From Lutraria lutraria (taxonomy: Eukaryota > Mollusca > Bivalvia > Venerida > Mactridae): a DNA stretch of 64,000 nt. This document shows, in pieces, positions 39,586 to 51,085 of this stretch. The number at the start of each line of letters is the position of its first letter. Position 1 is the first letter of the stretch. Position numbers and translations under genes: made by a program. The DNA is taken from NCBI GenBank assembly GCA_964023205.1, contig OZ026843.1:6805029-6869028 (forward strand). The letters are read 5' to 3'. Below the pieces are notes generated by a model, which saw only the letters and a program-made list of their open reading frames with translations, was not told where the DNA came from and did no database searches.

Positions 39586-40114
39586 TTAGTGTTAGCAGTG
39601 AGATTATCGATATGTTGCCATAGAAACCTAACCGACTAGAACATTAATCACAAAGATAATGTACTTGTTATGATTTCATTATGCTAAAATCATCGCTAGA
39701 AAATGCGATAAAAAGATTGACTGTAATACGTCTTTTCACATTACTCGGAATAAGGAATCTTCAGACGTCCAACATTATAGACAAGCGGATCTTTTAATTA
39801 ATACGTCTAGAAGAAATTTCCAAACAATGGAAAAATGACGGCGATATCAAAATTATTGGAAACTGAACGATACCATAGCCGTCACTCGTTCAGTGCGACA
39901 TTTATGCGTCCGTCAAAGTACTACATTTATCTACTTCCGCCCCAAAAATTGTTTAACTGGTTCTTATTCCATGTTGCTGTGTAGAGCTATTAAGTTCAGT
40001 TTCCATGAGTACTTTCAGTTCTTTGATTATTCATTATAGTTGGCTGTCATGTTGTGCATGGTGATGACATTGAATGTTTATATCCAAAGCAGTAGGCAAG
40101 AACAAATGTCCACC

Positions 40115-40340
40115 GATGCAGGCAATAGACCCAGTCCGGCTTTTCCGATGCTGGAGGTTGTACATTTTAGACCCTGCCCATCCGAAACGAGAGGTTTTGG
40201 GTTTAAGAAACGGGAGTTTGACAGTTACAGGCCACTCCGAAGCGTGAAATGTGAGTGAAAGGCACAGTCTGTCCGAAGCGGGAGATGTGAGTACAGCCTA
40301 AGAGGGGAAATTTCAGTTAAAGGCTCGGTCCATCGGTTGA
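40115..40340. repeat. Degenerate tandem repeat, about 35-45 bp unit
   Basis: Related segments follow one another: GCCCATCCGAAACGAGAGGT, CCACTCCGAAGCGTGAAATG and CAGTCTGTCCGAAGCGGGAG. Each is followed by GTGAGT- or GGGTTT-like sequence. It is more GC-rich than its surroundings. The 72-aa ORF here follows the repeat, with no known domain. Confidence 0.45.
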
Positions 40341-40421
40341 GGTCATCTACGCATTAGAAGCTTAAACTCAACAGTCGTGGGAAATCGAGGTAGCTCCATT
40401 AATATGAAGCTTGTACACGGT

Positions 40422-42485
40422 GGTTAACCGGCTCGGACTTTTTTGGATCAAAACAGCGTTCCCAGACTATTTTTGATCGAGCAAAGGACTTTTGATGATT
40501 ATGAAGGTCAGATGTGTTCAAAAAACATTGTAATTGATATTTTATATGTTCTACTTTTTTTATTTTAACTATTTATAAGCGACGGAACAGCACAACTGTA
40601 TATTGACAAGAAAATTATGTTAAATCAACATCACAGATAACAGAGTCTATGCACAAATGTAATCAAATTGCATTTTCCCTCGCAAGATTGGGCGATACTG
40701 TCGAGTGAAGGAATAAAATTCTACAAAGTTTTCATGTTTTTCAATCGATATCGTTACTGAACTGAATAATAACAATTTACCAAAGGTTACTTATCGGGTA
40801 TTTATCCAGTCAAAATTCGGTTCATTGTTGTTAAAGAGAAATCAAAGAACTGAAAGTACTGTCGGACTTGATTTTTACCATACGAGACAAAAGAGAGAAA
40901 TGTGTACCCACATCGTTCGAGCCCATACAAATATTTTAACATTTAAAATTACGGACCGATTTTTCATTCATATTGTAATGCAGGTCATATGCATATAGGT
41001 AAATGACATAAGCTAGGGCTTTACTATAGTCCCTTTGCTAAAATTTTAAAATGAAAAAAGCCTGATATTGGAAAGTTTAATGATTAGCACATTAATTGAG
41101 GACAATTTAATTGCATTAAAAACTCTTTATTGTACAAAACTATTGTATAGTAACAGTAAATACAAACATTGATTCTTCTGGTTTTAACACAATAGAACAT
41201 CGTCGCATTGAACACATTCAGGGTCACTCAAATCAAAAAGGTCCTGACACAGTAGAGTAAGACCTATATGACCTATAGTTAACCCGATGTTGCATGAAAT
41301 TCAGACGTGATTATGTAATTCTAAATAATCTGGCGTAAAAGGAACTCTTAAACAGTAAATTTTAAAAGCACGTATCCAGTAATTTACGTTCGTATTTAGC
41401 GACTCGAATTATTATTCTTAAGCCGCAGTTTTAACATTCAACTTGGCCTTCGATAAATCAAACTCCCCACATCGGTTACGCTTTGCTACTAGCCACTGCG
41501 GGGAGTGAGTCTATAAATAGCGATTCCTTCATCAAAATAACACTAGTTGGTGTGAATATCACGGAATACGATTAAATGAGAATTCGCTTTGTAATATTAA
41601 GAAATGTTAGAAAGGCACAAAACACACACATCGATGGTAGATTGTTGCAAATGCATGAATACGTCCGTGGAGATTTTTCTGAACTATCGAACGAAAACCG
41701 AAAGTAGAACTACTTTTACGGCAAGATATTTTATTGGACAGTGAATACGCGGTTTTAATTCTACGCACAAGCACTTATTTAGATACATGACTCTTTCCAT
41801 GTAGTTACAATAGAATGATTTGAAATGTATTTAGATCTGACACACTTAATTGGGGAAAGATTCCAGATACTTCTATATAAACATACCATTTAGTTGCGTA
41901 CTATTTCCTTTATGTGGCATTCTTTTAACCAAGCTGTTATGGAGTCCAGCGACAAATATAAGTCAATGATTACAAAGGACTTGATTTTGATAAAAATCAA
42001 GTCCAAAAACAACAAACTTAGCAGCGAAGGACTTCTAGTGATCATGGAAACGGACTAGTTATGATCAGTTCCTTTGGATCGTTAAAAAACTGATAATTTG
42101 ATATCTGAAAGACCCACGTTTGACTAAAACACCTTGGCAATGTACTATATATATATTTTAGAGCAATAAACAAGCATGAAGTCTGAAAAATCGGTGTACT
42201 TTCTTAGTAATTTCAGGTAAATGTTGATGCACTTTCACTTGAGAAACTTCAGACTTGATGTAAAGAATAAATTTAGAAGAAATTGTTGATTATTTTGAAT
42301 GTATGGAAAGATCAGACATGTAAAAGTTCCGTGGTACAGAAATTGTAAAGTTCTTACGTGTTTTTGCGCCTGAATCAGGATGTTTGTCCATTGTTTTTAA
42401 GAAATTAATCAGTAAAAGTCCTTTGCTCGATCAAAAATAGTCTGGGGACGCTGATTTGATCCAAAAAAGTCCGAGCCGGTTAACC
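40422..42485. mobile_element. 2.06-kb element with 72-bp terminal inverted repeats
   Basis: The left terminus (40422-40493) begins GGTTAACCGGCTCGGAC, and the right terminus (42414-42485) is its reverse complement with only two mismatches over 72 bp. Weak similarity extends outward (ACACGGT against ACACGCG), with a possible 3-bp TGT flank. The 1.9-kb interior holds no recognisable transposase and includes a perfect 12-bp-arm hairpin at 41977-42004. It could be a nonautonomous DNA transposon; two independent insertions of a short repeat in opposite orientation are the alternative. Confidence 0.6.
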
Positions 42486-45400
42486 CGCGTGTTGTAGTTA
42501 ATGAAATACAAATATGTAACGTAACCGCACTCTTGTTTTGTCGATTTCGAAATGAAAATACGTAGATGCGGGAAAATCGGATTTCTTTTTTTGGGGATGG
42601 AACAATCTGGTTTTCTGATAATACATGAAAATATTGTAATTAACGTATTAATACGTATTCGAGCCATAGATACGAAAATAACACTATTGGCGCAAATATA
42701 TTATTTTATAGACTATAAAAAAGAATTACCACAAAAGTCCTACTAATGAGATATTAATCTTCTTTCAATATTTCTGATTCGTAGATAAACTCGAAAATAT
42801 AATCCACCACCATGGAATGTAAACACACTGTAAAAGTACATGTACGATCAAATAAAACATTTCGCTACATTTCCTAGTCCTACTGCTGCAGTTTAATTAG
42901 TGATATATGATCATAAACTAAGATGCCAGGAAAGTGCACATAGACCATAATAACTACTATTTTACGAGCTTCCAAAGGGTCACACTAAGGGCTAACCAAG
43001 TTTCCAACATGGTACAACTATATAATTATACATTTAGTTTAACAATAATATGGCGGATGTAGAAAGACGCAGTACTTTGATCCGCTTAAAAATTAATGCG
43101 CGTTGAGCCAAACAATGATGAGAATGGAACCAAACGAAATACATGTACAGTTAACGATATAAAAATGAGTTCATTGAAGTACGGTTAAAGCGAACTTTGT
43201 TATAATGAAAATCGGATACAGTAACGTTCTTATTTTTTACCGACCTAGTCGTGTAATGAGTCAACTAATGACCAGGAGGGTGACGTACGCATATTTTGAA
43301 CCATGTGTACAGTTCTGAATGGTTTCCCTATGAGCATGTTCCATGTACCACATGAATCTTTAGACTATTTCCCTTTGACGTAAAAGTGGTTATATTTTCA
43401 GTCAAATTTAAGTCTGTATATAAAAATCGCTTGACTGATGTTAAAATAAAAGTTTTGCATAATTGACTGTCAAATGACAACATAGCACACTGACGGTACT
43501 ATTCACACCCTAATGCATTTCAAAGAGCACATACCTGTCACATATGACAGGACTAGTGTCAGCGATACGACTTAAGCTGTCTGTAAGTTCCTGCAATAAC
43601 TATATCTCGGTTCCCCGATAAATTCGGGTAAAATGTCTTTTCGTATCGATTGCCAAGTTCTTTCCTTAAGAACATTTTAATATGCACTTAAAAGTATGTG
43701 AAGAAACTAGTTCCATTACTAAATGTTTTATTGTGTTAGATGATATGCGCAATGATATCTTTATGAAGTCTCAACATAAAAAGATTTGAATACGCGACTG
43801 GGTTTCTTATGTAAGTCTTGTAGCATATGATCTGTATTCTGAAATATTAGATTGTTTGGCGGAAGTTGTTTTACAAATGTATAAAGATTTAGAAGAATTA
43901 TGCGTCTGCAAGTGATTTAAGGAGCATGTGTGTATAAAAAATGCTGAAACATCCACTTTGTATTTAATGTTTTTGTGTACTTGTAAATTCTACGGTGGAA
44001 GCAGTCGCCAAATAGCACTTTACAATGAAAAGTTTGTACAATGCATTTCGAAGATTTGCTCGGGTGATACTCTCACGTCGTTTCAGACTTCTGTGACGAA
44101 ATCCTTCGGGATGTTCGGTTCATTCCGTCGATAAACACACGGAGGACAGTTGATCTAGGTGTCGCTAGCTCAAGACTCGAACGAGCCGCGTGTTTCTCTT
44201 GACAGTTTAAAAGATCATATAACACGTATTATCATTAAACTTGGTCTGCCACTAAATAAAAGTGTTTTTTTCATGTGTGTTTAATGTTGCGCCAATTGGT
44301 CATTAGGCGAATTTTCAAAATTAACGGTGGAAAAAAACGCAAAGCCTTCACCACGAATGAACCATCTACTTTCTGTAAACTAGATGGACCGATTCATTAC
44401 GTGTGACATTTACCTGGTCCCTATTGGGATTCGAATTCAGCGTACAGGGGCATTGATTGGCATTGATAGATAAACTAATATATACGTACTTGTAACTTCT
44501 TCCTACGGCTCTGTCGCGCCATTTGTTTTTGCTTGGAAACCTTTTGGCGTCGTATCATTTTACACTATAATTCTGTACAGTTCGGTCAACCAGCTTGGAA
44601 GTGTTAAAATTCCCGTCATCCGTATCGATCCGGATGTCAAGTTGTGTGAATATTTTTATTAGAATAGAAGTGAAACTTTAAAAGCTTTACTCTAATCAAA
44701 TTCAATAAGTCTCCGGTAATTCATCTTAGATATTTTTATTTTGGATAATTTCATGGGAAAATGTGATCTGCACGGGCTGAAAATCCTGATTAAACAGTTA
44801 AATTTCTAATTCTAACCACTTGATACCAAATAGTTGATCATATCATTCAGTCTTATATCCCAAGACATTGTCAGAATGAAACTGACTTTATAGAGATATG
44901 TGAAATTTGAAACAAGGCGAATTTCTTCTAGCGTCAGTTCTTTTTCTTACCATGGAGTCTCCGAACTAAAAACATAGGATTTTTAAAAATGTTAGGCCCT
45001 CCATAGAAATGACAGTCATGATTATGAAATGTCTTGATAGGAACTTGATTCTAGATCCGAGATCTATTTTTTTATGAATGTAGAAACTAATTCGTTTAGA
45101 TCTAGTCCGGTCTCCGAGCTCAAATCTCATATCTTGTGTTTTATTAATGATCAGACATTGATGCATTAGTCTGACAGTATAATTGTTCTAAATTAGCATC
45201 AATCAGCTCTATCTTTTCAACCCAAAATACTTGGAGAATGGAATTGAGATTAGAAAGTTTTATAACCACGTGACCAGCGTTAGAACTCAGATACCCAATA
45301 CTCTCGTTGACCTAAAGCGCCATGTGAGCGTACTTGGTTATAGTTACTAAACACGTGCTGTTGTTGTTTAAAATGCATTGTCATAGTTACTAGAAATGAG

Positions 45401-46890
45401 ATAGGATGAATGCAAGATAAACAAATACTTCACAAGGCGTAAACTGGTTTGTGTCTTGTCCCTCGACTTAAACCTGTTTTTTCCCGCGACTCTTCGTATT
45501 TTGTTAAGCCCATGGAACGGCACATCAACATTTTAAAATACAAGAGCCAAATAGTCCCGGCCTACCTACCAGATTTTTAATGAGCATATAACAAGAATTA
45601 ATTGTTCGGCCTAAATGGACAAGACAAGAAAACACACAGCAGTGAAAAGTATATTCTTTACTTCCAATAACCACAGAATAATATCAAAGACGACATCGAG
45701 ATTAAAATTCAAAATCTTACTCACACAGGTGATATTTTGCAACTGAATTATACTCACAACAAATGACTAGATTACGTAATAAAGTAGGTATTTAAGTAAA
45801 CTAACACTAGTTCAGGTGTCGCCAGGATTCGTAATGTCAACGAAGACACTTGTCAAAACTATAGTTTTATTGACAAATTAAATATTAACAAAACATCTGT
45901 CAAATGATAACGATATAAGCCAAACAGTTTCCAATGTCACAATCTGTAGAACACACACGTCTTCTTTCATTCTAGCTAATTCACATTGATCATTTGCTCA
46001 GCTCAGCCGTGTTATAATGTCGAAATATTAGAATTTGTGTTTTTTTGTAAAAATGTCCATTTTCCATCTGTGTTTCCGAAATATTTCCTGAAGCAAAGAC
46101 ATGGATATAATTATATAGGCGAGCTATACTTTTTCTCATGTAATTACAGACGAAAAGCCCTGTAAAACGACTTTGTCAATTTGCCATTATTTTCTTCCCA
46201 AATTATGGACTATTCGGGGGAAATTTGTCTTATTAACGTACACATTTGTATTATATATAAGTAAATAATGAAGTCGAAATGATTTCTATATATGGAAGGC
46301 CCACAAGCAAAAGAAAAAAATGGAAAAAGAAACATCATTTATATCAGACTGGTTGACGAGCAGTGATCTTTGCAGACTGTTTAATTTAGAGATTTAAAAG
46401 GAACTCGAGTAGATTTCAATGTATTTGGGTTTTGGGGGCCAATTCATACCACAAGGCCCGTAATATACATATTTGTTCTACTACGGTCATGCATGTTACA
46501 AAATGATTCCCGGTAGACGGTAAACACATTAACTGATATTCTGAATTCTCTAAAGCGATTGACCCTACTTCATAGGCTGGGGAAAATACGTTCGTACAAC
46601 AACGTATCATAACTAGATTTGCCAAAGTGTTATAGAGAAAATGCGTATTTGTGGTACTTGCGGTATAACATATGGGAGTGATCGAATTTACTGTCAAACT
46701 GTTGGTGGGTATATATGTAAGAATGTCCAGGGGTTACTCCGTCACAAGTTGAGAACGATTTGTGACAGGTAAGGACACCAATTGACCTAAACTTTATCCA
46801 GAGTTGTCGCTCCACTATCACTTACTACCCATGTATCTTTTGGCATCTCACCATTTGCTAGGTTCTTGTAACATTAACATAAAGCTTTTT
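42486..46890. other. Intergenic region without a supported gene
   Basis: No ORF with a recognisable motif. A CpG-denser patch lies at about 44040-44200 and could mark a promoter, but no exon could be attached. A segment near 45520-45590 loosely resembles 23520-23570 (GAGCCAAA ... TTTTTAATGAGCAT), suggesting a dispersed repeat. Confidence 0.4.
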
Positions 46891-47100
46891 TTCAATGTCG
46901 CACCGACAGTGGTGGTTATTTTGGTGATTTTTTTCAGCTGCAACCTTAGACATATCATTGGGTAGAACCACCAACCATACAAATACTAGTAGCTTAGTAT
47001 CACCTTCCAGAAATGCGAACTTTGATTCCAGGTAAGATTCGTACTCGTAATGGTGTTGGACTAGTGATTACTAGTCAGAGGATATAACCGCTCGTCCCCC
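46890..47100 (-). repeat. Probable tRNA-derived SINE, family S2
   Basis: The right portion (about 47025-47098: GATTCCAGGTAAGATTCGTA ... GACTAGTGATTACTAGTCAG ... ATAACCGCTCGTCC) matches the tRNA-like head, in reverse, of the elements at 53.9 and 59.6 kb. The body is diverged. Confidence 0.5.
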
Positions 47101-47832
47101 GTAATAAGTGATTAAAAATAATCAGTTTTGATTATATTTGATAACAAATACAAACAAAGAGAAAAACAGAATCATGCATTTGTGCATCTGATGGAAACTA
47201 AGGGTATTCGGTCATGTGGTTAGGGGTCACTTTTAGGGCGCTGGCAGATATGTATTGGAATGGCAAGGAACTGAGACAACTCTGGATAGAGATTGAAATT
47301 GACTACAGAAGTTTGGCAACAACCAATCAACTGTAAAATATCATTGAGAATACGTGCAATCATAATTTCTTGATAAAATGACTTTTGGACCTGCTGTAGT
47401 CCGCACAATTGTCTGTGTTCATCAGGCGCTTGAACGCCCACATGATAATATATTTTGTTGCATGTATGTCAAAACAAAAATGAAGAAGAATAAAATATTA
47501 AATAGAGTCATTCGGTGCAAAACTGATTAGGTGTTATTCAAGAAAAGATAGGTCCTAGCATTTATAATAAGCAGACAATGTAATTACATACATGTACGTA
47601 TATATCCATAGTATATATATATATTTTCATTAGGTAACGATTAAAAGATGGCTAATTTTTTCTACAATGTCTATGTGATGATTTACAAGAGATGTGAGAT
47701 TCAATACTAAAAAACGCACCTATAACAGTTAATTCAGTCCTCGCCGACTTATGTCACGTCCCAGCCACCTCATGAATAGATAATCTTCAAAACTGGAGAT
47801 AGAATATCATTTGTTACAAACCACCTGTGTCC

Positions 47833-47974
47833 GGTTTACTAATAACAATATGCAGGACAGGTGACCTTTATTTGTAGGACTTTTTCTAAATAATAAATGA
47901 CAGTTTTTAACATATTGGCCGTTATTCACAAAGTGGCCCTTGTTCGGAAGTGAGCGCTTACACAGGTTTGACTG
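47833..47974. mobile_element. MITE, CAGTCAAACCTG family (copy f, left-truncated)
   Basis: The body starts at GACAGGTGACCTTTATTTG and ends with the intact right terminus GCGCTTACACAGGTTTGACTG followed by TA. Confidence 0.7.
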
Positions 47975-48334
47975 TATTCAGAAATGGGGAAACTGTGATG
48001 TACTAGAATATGAACATCATCATATTTCATTACATATTTAAAATAGAAATAGTATAGCATATCGTTCGTAAGGACTTTTTTCTCACAATAGTAGATCATT
48101 GACAATGCCAAATCTACTTGGTTGCTATCTGGCAATGTGCACAGTAAGATAAAGTAGCATCCGTAGACATTAGTAGCGAGTAGATGGCACTAGCTAAATA
48201 CGCTTGGCAGTTCTTTTTGCAATGTCAGAAGTAACAAATGTTCCTGGAAAGTCAATGATTAATGTATGAAAGGTGTTTGTAGAATTATCTTATACGAAAA
48301 TATCAGCGAGCAAAATAGACTGGTAAAAGTCAGG

Positions 48335-48908
48335 GGTCTAGAAAAAATAGGGTCAACAAAAAATTAGGGCCAACAGAAATAAGGTCTACAGAAAAATGGG
48401 TCTACAGAAAAATAGGGTCTACGTAGAGGTCTACAGAAAAAATAGGGTCTATGGAGAAACTGGGTCTACAGAAAAATAGGGTCTACGGAGAAACTGGGTC
48501 TACAGAAAAATACGGTCTACGGAGAAACTGGGTCTACAGAAAAATAGGGTCTACAGAAAAAGGGTCTACGGAGAAACTGGGTCTACAGAAAAATAGGGTC
48601 TACGGAGAAACTGGGTCTACAGAAAAATAGGGTCTACGGAGAAACTGGGTCTACAGAAAAATACGGTCTACGGAGAAACTGGGTCTTCAGAAAAATACGG
48701 TCTACGGAGAAACTGGGTCTACAGAAAAATACGGTCTACGGAGAAACTGGGTCTACAGAAAAATACGGTCTACGGAGAAACTGGGTCTACAGAAAAATAC
48801 GGTCTACGGAGAAACTGGGTCTACAGAAAAATACGGTCTACGGAGAAACTGGGTCTTCAGAAAAATACGGTCTACGGAGAAACTGGGTCTACAGAAAAAT
48901 ACGGTCGG
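48335..48908. repeat. Minisatellite, 34-bp unit built from two 17-bp halves
   Basis: The halves are GGTCTACGGAGAAACTG and GGTCTACAGAAAAATAC (or ATAG), alternating for about 570 bp. The left edge is irregular with 17-bp and shorter units, while the right half is nearly perfect. It lies in the presumed intron after exon 2 of the secreted-protein gene and ends 48 bases from that exon's splice donor. Confidence 0.95.
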
Positions 48909-48955
48909 TCGGATTAACAGAGAACGGACATTTTTTCACCTTATTTGGTACTTAC

Positions 48956-49841
48956 GTTAAGCCGTCCATACCGACTCGTCTTTTCGACTTCAGAGTGCCT
49001 ATAGCTGATGGTGAAGCGAACAGCGTCCAAGGATCAAGATATACTTCGGAACATTCGGGTGGACAAGCGTTGCCATTTCTACAAAATTACACAAGCCAAG
49101 TAATGATACTTTAATCAAGTTCGTGACAAAAAATGTACAAAAGAACCCTTAATATTAGAGTATCTCTGAAATGACCATAATATCGAGGTGATCCTTTAAT
49201 CAGATGAATACTAGTTGTCTTCAAAAGGGTCGTGCCGAATGAATGTTGTTAAAAAAGAAGATTTGAGCGGTTAGGTGCAAAAAGATAGATAAAAAAGACA
49301 AGTACATGTACCATAGAAGTAAGTATTTCCTAAATGACCTTAGAAATGGCGTCTTGCCACTGCGTATAAATATACAAGTATATAAAGTGTAAATAGTACT
49401 AAATGTATTGTGGTTAGGGGTTATAAGACTGATAGAAAATGAGAACTCTCGCTGTGATAAAGCTATTTATGAAAACGACTTTCAGTATCAAATAAGAACT
49501 AAAACAACTTGCCTACATAGTCTTTTACATATATCCCTAATAACCGATTCAGGGTCTGGCGTTGGACTTTGTGCCTGAGGAGACTTCGTTTGACCATTAC
49601 GAATTCCATTACCATTGTCATCGCCATCGTCATTATCTTTGTCATTGTCTTTGTCTTGCGCATTCCCATTTTTCCGCCTTAACGAGGCGACAAGAATACT
49701 ACTGATTCTACTGTTATTTGTGAGTTGGTAATTTTGATTCACCATTCCAATATCATTTATATGGTGTTGACTCAAGTGCGAGTAGCAGTGAACCATTAAT
49801 GCCACGGTTGATAACCATATGATGCTGTGGACAAGGTGCAT
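48956..49841 (-). CDS. Unrecognised secreted, prohormone-like protein (two exons, 3' end not found)
   Basis: Exon a is 49848-49513, with the ATG at 49841. It has a strong acceptor (TTATTTCCTCCAG) seven bases before the ATG and a GC donor, TGTAG|GCAAGT. Exon b is 49078-48956, with acceptor TTTTGTAG and donor AAC|GTAAGT. The junction restores Arg and the frame stays open for 150 codons. The N-terminus MHLVHSIIWLSTVALMVHCYS is a convincing signal peptide. Next come a basic site (SLRRKNG), an acidic Asp/Asn/Gly tract (DKDNDKDNDDGDD), a Pro-rich spacer, then a four-cysteine module ICKRLCRNGNACPPECSEVY and a second basic site KSKRR. This resembles a neuropeptide or small secreted-factor precursor, but I do not recognise the family. 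A possible last exon is near 47390-47350, in phase but with a poor acceptor. Confidence 0.6.
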
Positions 49842-49848
49842 GTTTCCA

Positions 49849-50761
49849 CTGGAGGAAATAAGAAAAACAATAATAATATATTGACTTAATAACATGCATT
49901 TACGAACGTGTTTTTGTCTGTTCGAAGCTTAGGTATTTGTGTCTTGATGACAAATTATTTCTTCGCGAATTTTACATCTATTTTCAACAGCATCTTAGTT
50001 ACACTCGAAATCCTCCCAAAACAGAACGTGCAAGCTGTTTTCGAGTGCTTATTATACAGATAAAAAATACTTCCGTAATCCGGAACTTTATATTCCGAAA
50101 GTGAAACAAAATTCTTTTGAACCACTGATTTTCCGTAAGCTAGCGGAATAGGTTCATCACATACGACTCTTGTCTGTCCGGGTGAGATTTGAGCACACAG
50201 TGGATAGTGGATATAAATTACTAGACAGTGATTGTAACCATTTAACCACAGTAACCACAGCTCCCATCAATAATCATATACAGCAAATGTAAAAAGCAAT
50301 AATTCGCCATGCCAACACTTGCGTCTTTAAAGTTTTCTATCAATTGAACACGTAGTAAGTAAAATGATGAATAAACACATGATTTAAATCCTTGAAAACA
50401 TGAACCATTTTTTCATAAGAAATACATGTAATATATAGGTAATTTGAATAGCCAAGTCAAGTGTAGTAGAAGGTATATATACTTCACGTTGTATCAGATA
50501 TCAGTTCGCGATTCAAAAAGAAAATTTGAATTGCTTACTGCATTCACAGTTCATAGCAGACTTTTACGCTGTTCTCAATTTCCGAATTACATACTACAGA
50601 CTGGACTGCATTTTAGAATATAGTTTGCAATTAAAAAAGATTGAATCGCGAACTGCGTCCCAACTTTATACAACCTTCACCATTTAGACTATACTGGCAT
50701 TCATATTGTTGATTATAAATTCAGTGCTAATCGGAGCGATGTTGCACAACATCATTAAGAC
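49849..50761. other. Upstream region of the secreted-protein gene
   Basis: No coding sequence recognised. The strong acceptor at 49849-49850 implies a non-coding 5' exon somewhere to the right of this point; its position is not evident. Confidence 0.35.
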
Positions 50762-50799
50762 ATGAAATCTTCCCGTCTTGCGATGATATTTCTACCAAA

Positions 50800-51085
50800 A
50801 CAAAAGGGTCATGATGGCCCCTTTTTCGCTCACCTGAATAAAGACTGCATGCAACTTCTTTCTTTATCATTGCAACTTCTTTCTCAACATTTAACTAGGT
50901 CAGAGCCTAACAATGACCAAGAAGTCATCAAGACAAAGATTTCGAGCAACTGTCATCGAGATTTTATAAACAATGTTGTCTCTACAGTGTTATTAAGGTT
51001 TACCAGTGATTTGACCCGGAGACCTAATTTTTGTCAAACATATTATAAAGACAAACATTCTGACAAAATTTGGTGGGTTTGAGTT
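50800..51085. repeat. Dispersed repeat, class unknown
   Basis: It contains AGGGTCATGATGGCCCCTTT, then TCGCTCACCTGAATAAAG. About 200 bases later come TGACCCGGAGACCTAATTTT and CTGACAAAATTTGGTGGG. I associate these phrases with an abundant noncoding repeat in bivalve genomes. The 106-aa ORF across it is therefore unlikely to be a gene. Confidence 0.45.

Noticed and set aside
46416..46697. 93-aa minus-strand ORF
   Set aside because: No recognisable domain or splice context, and its length is within chance for this composition.
47220..47441. 73-aa minus-strand ORF as a gene
   Set aside because: No start signal (GTG only), no family motif; at most the other frame here could hold a short last exon of the secreted-protein gene, with a poor acceptor.
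50762..51082. 106-aa ORF as a gene
   Set aside because: It overlaps a dispersed noncoding repeat, including an internal direct duplication (GCAACTTCTTTCT), and shows no protein motif.
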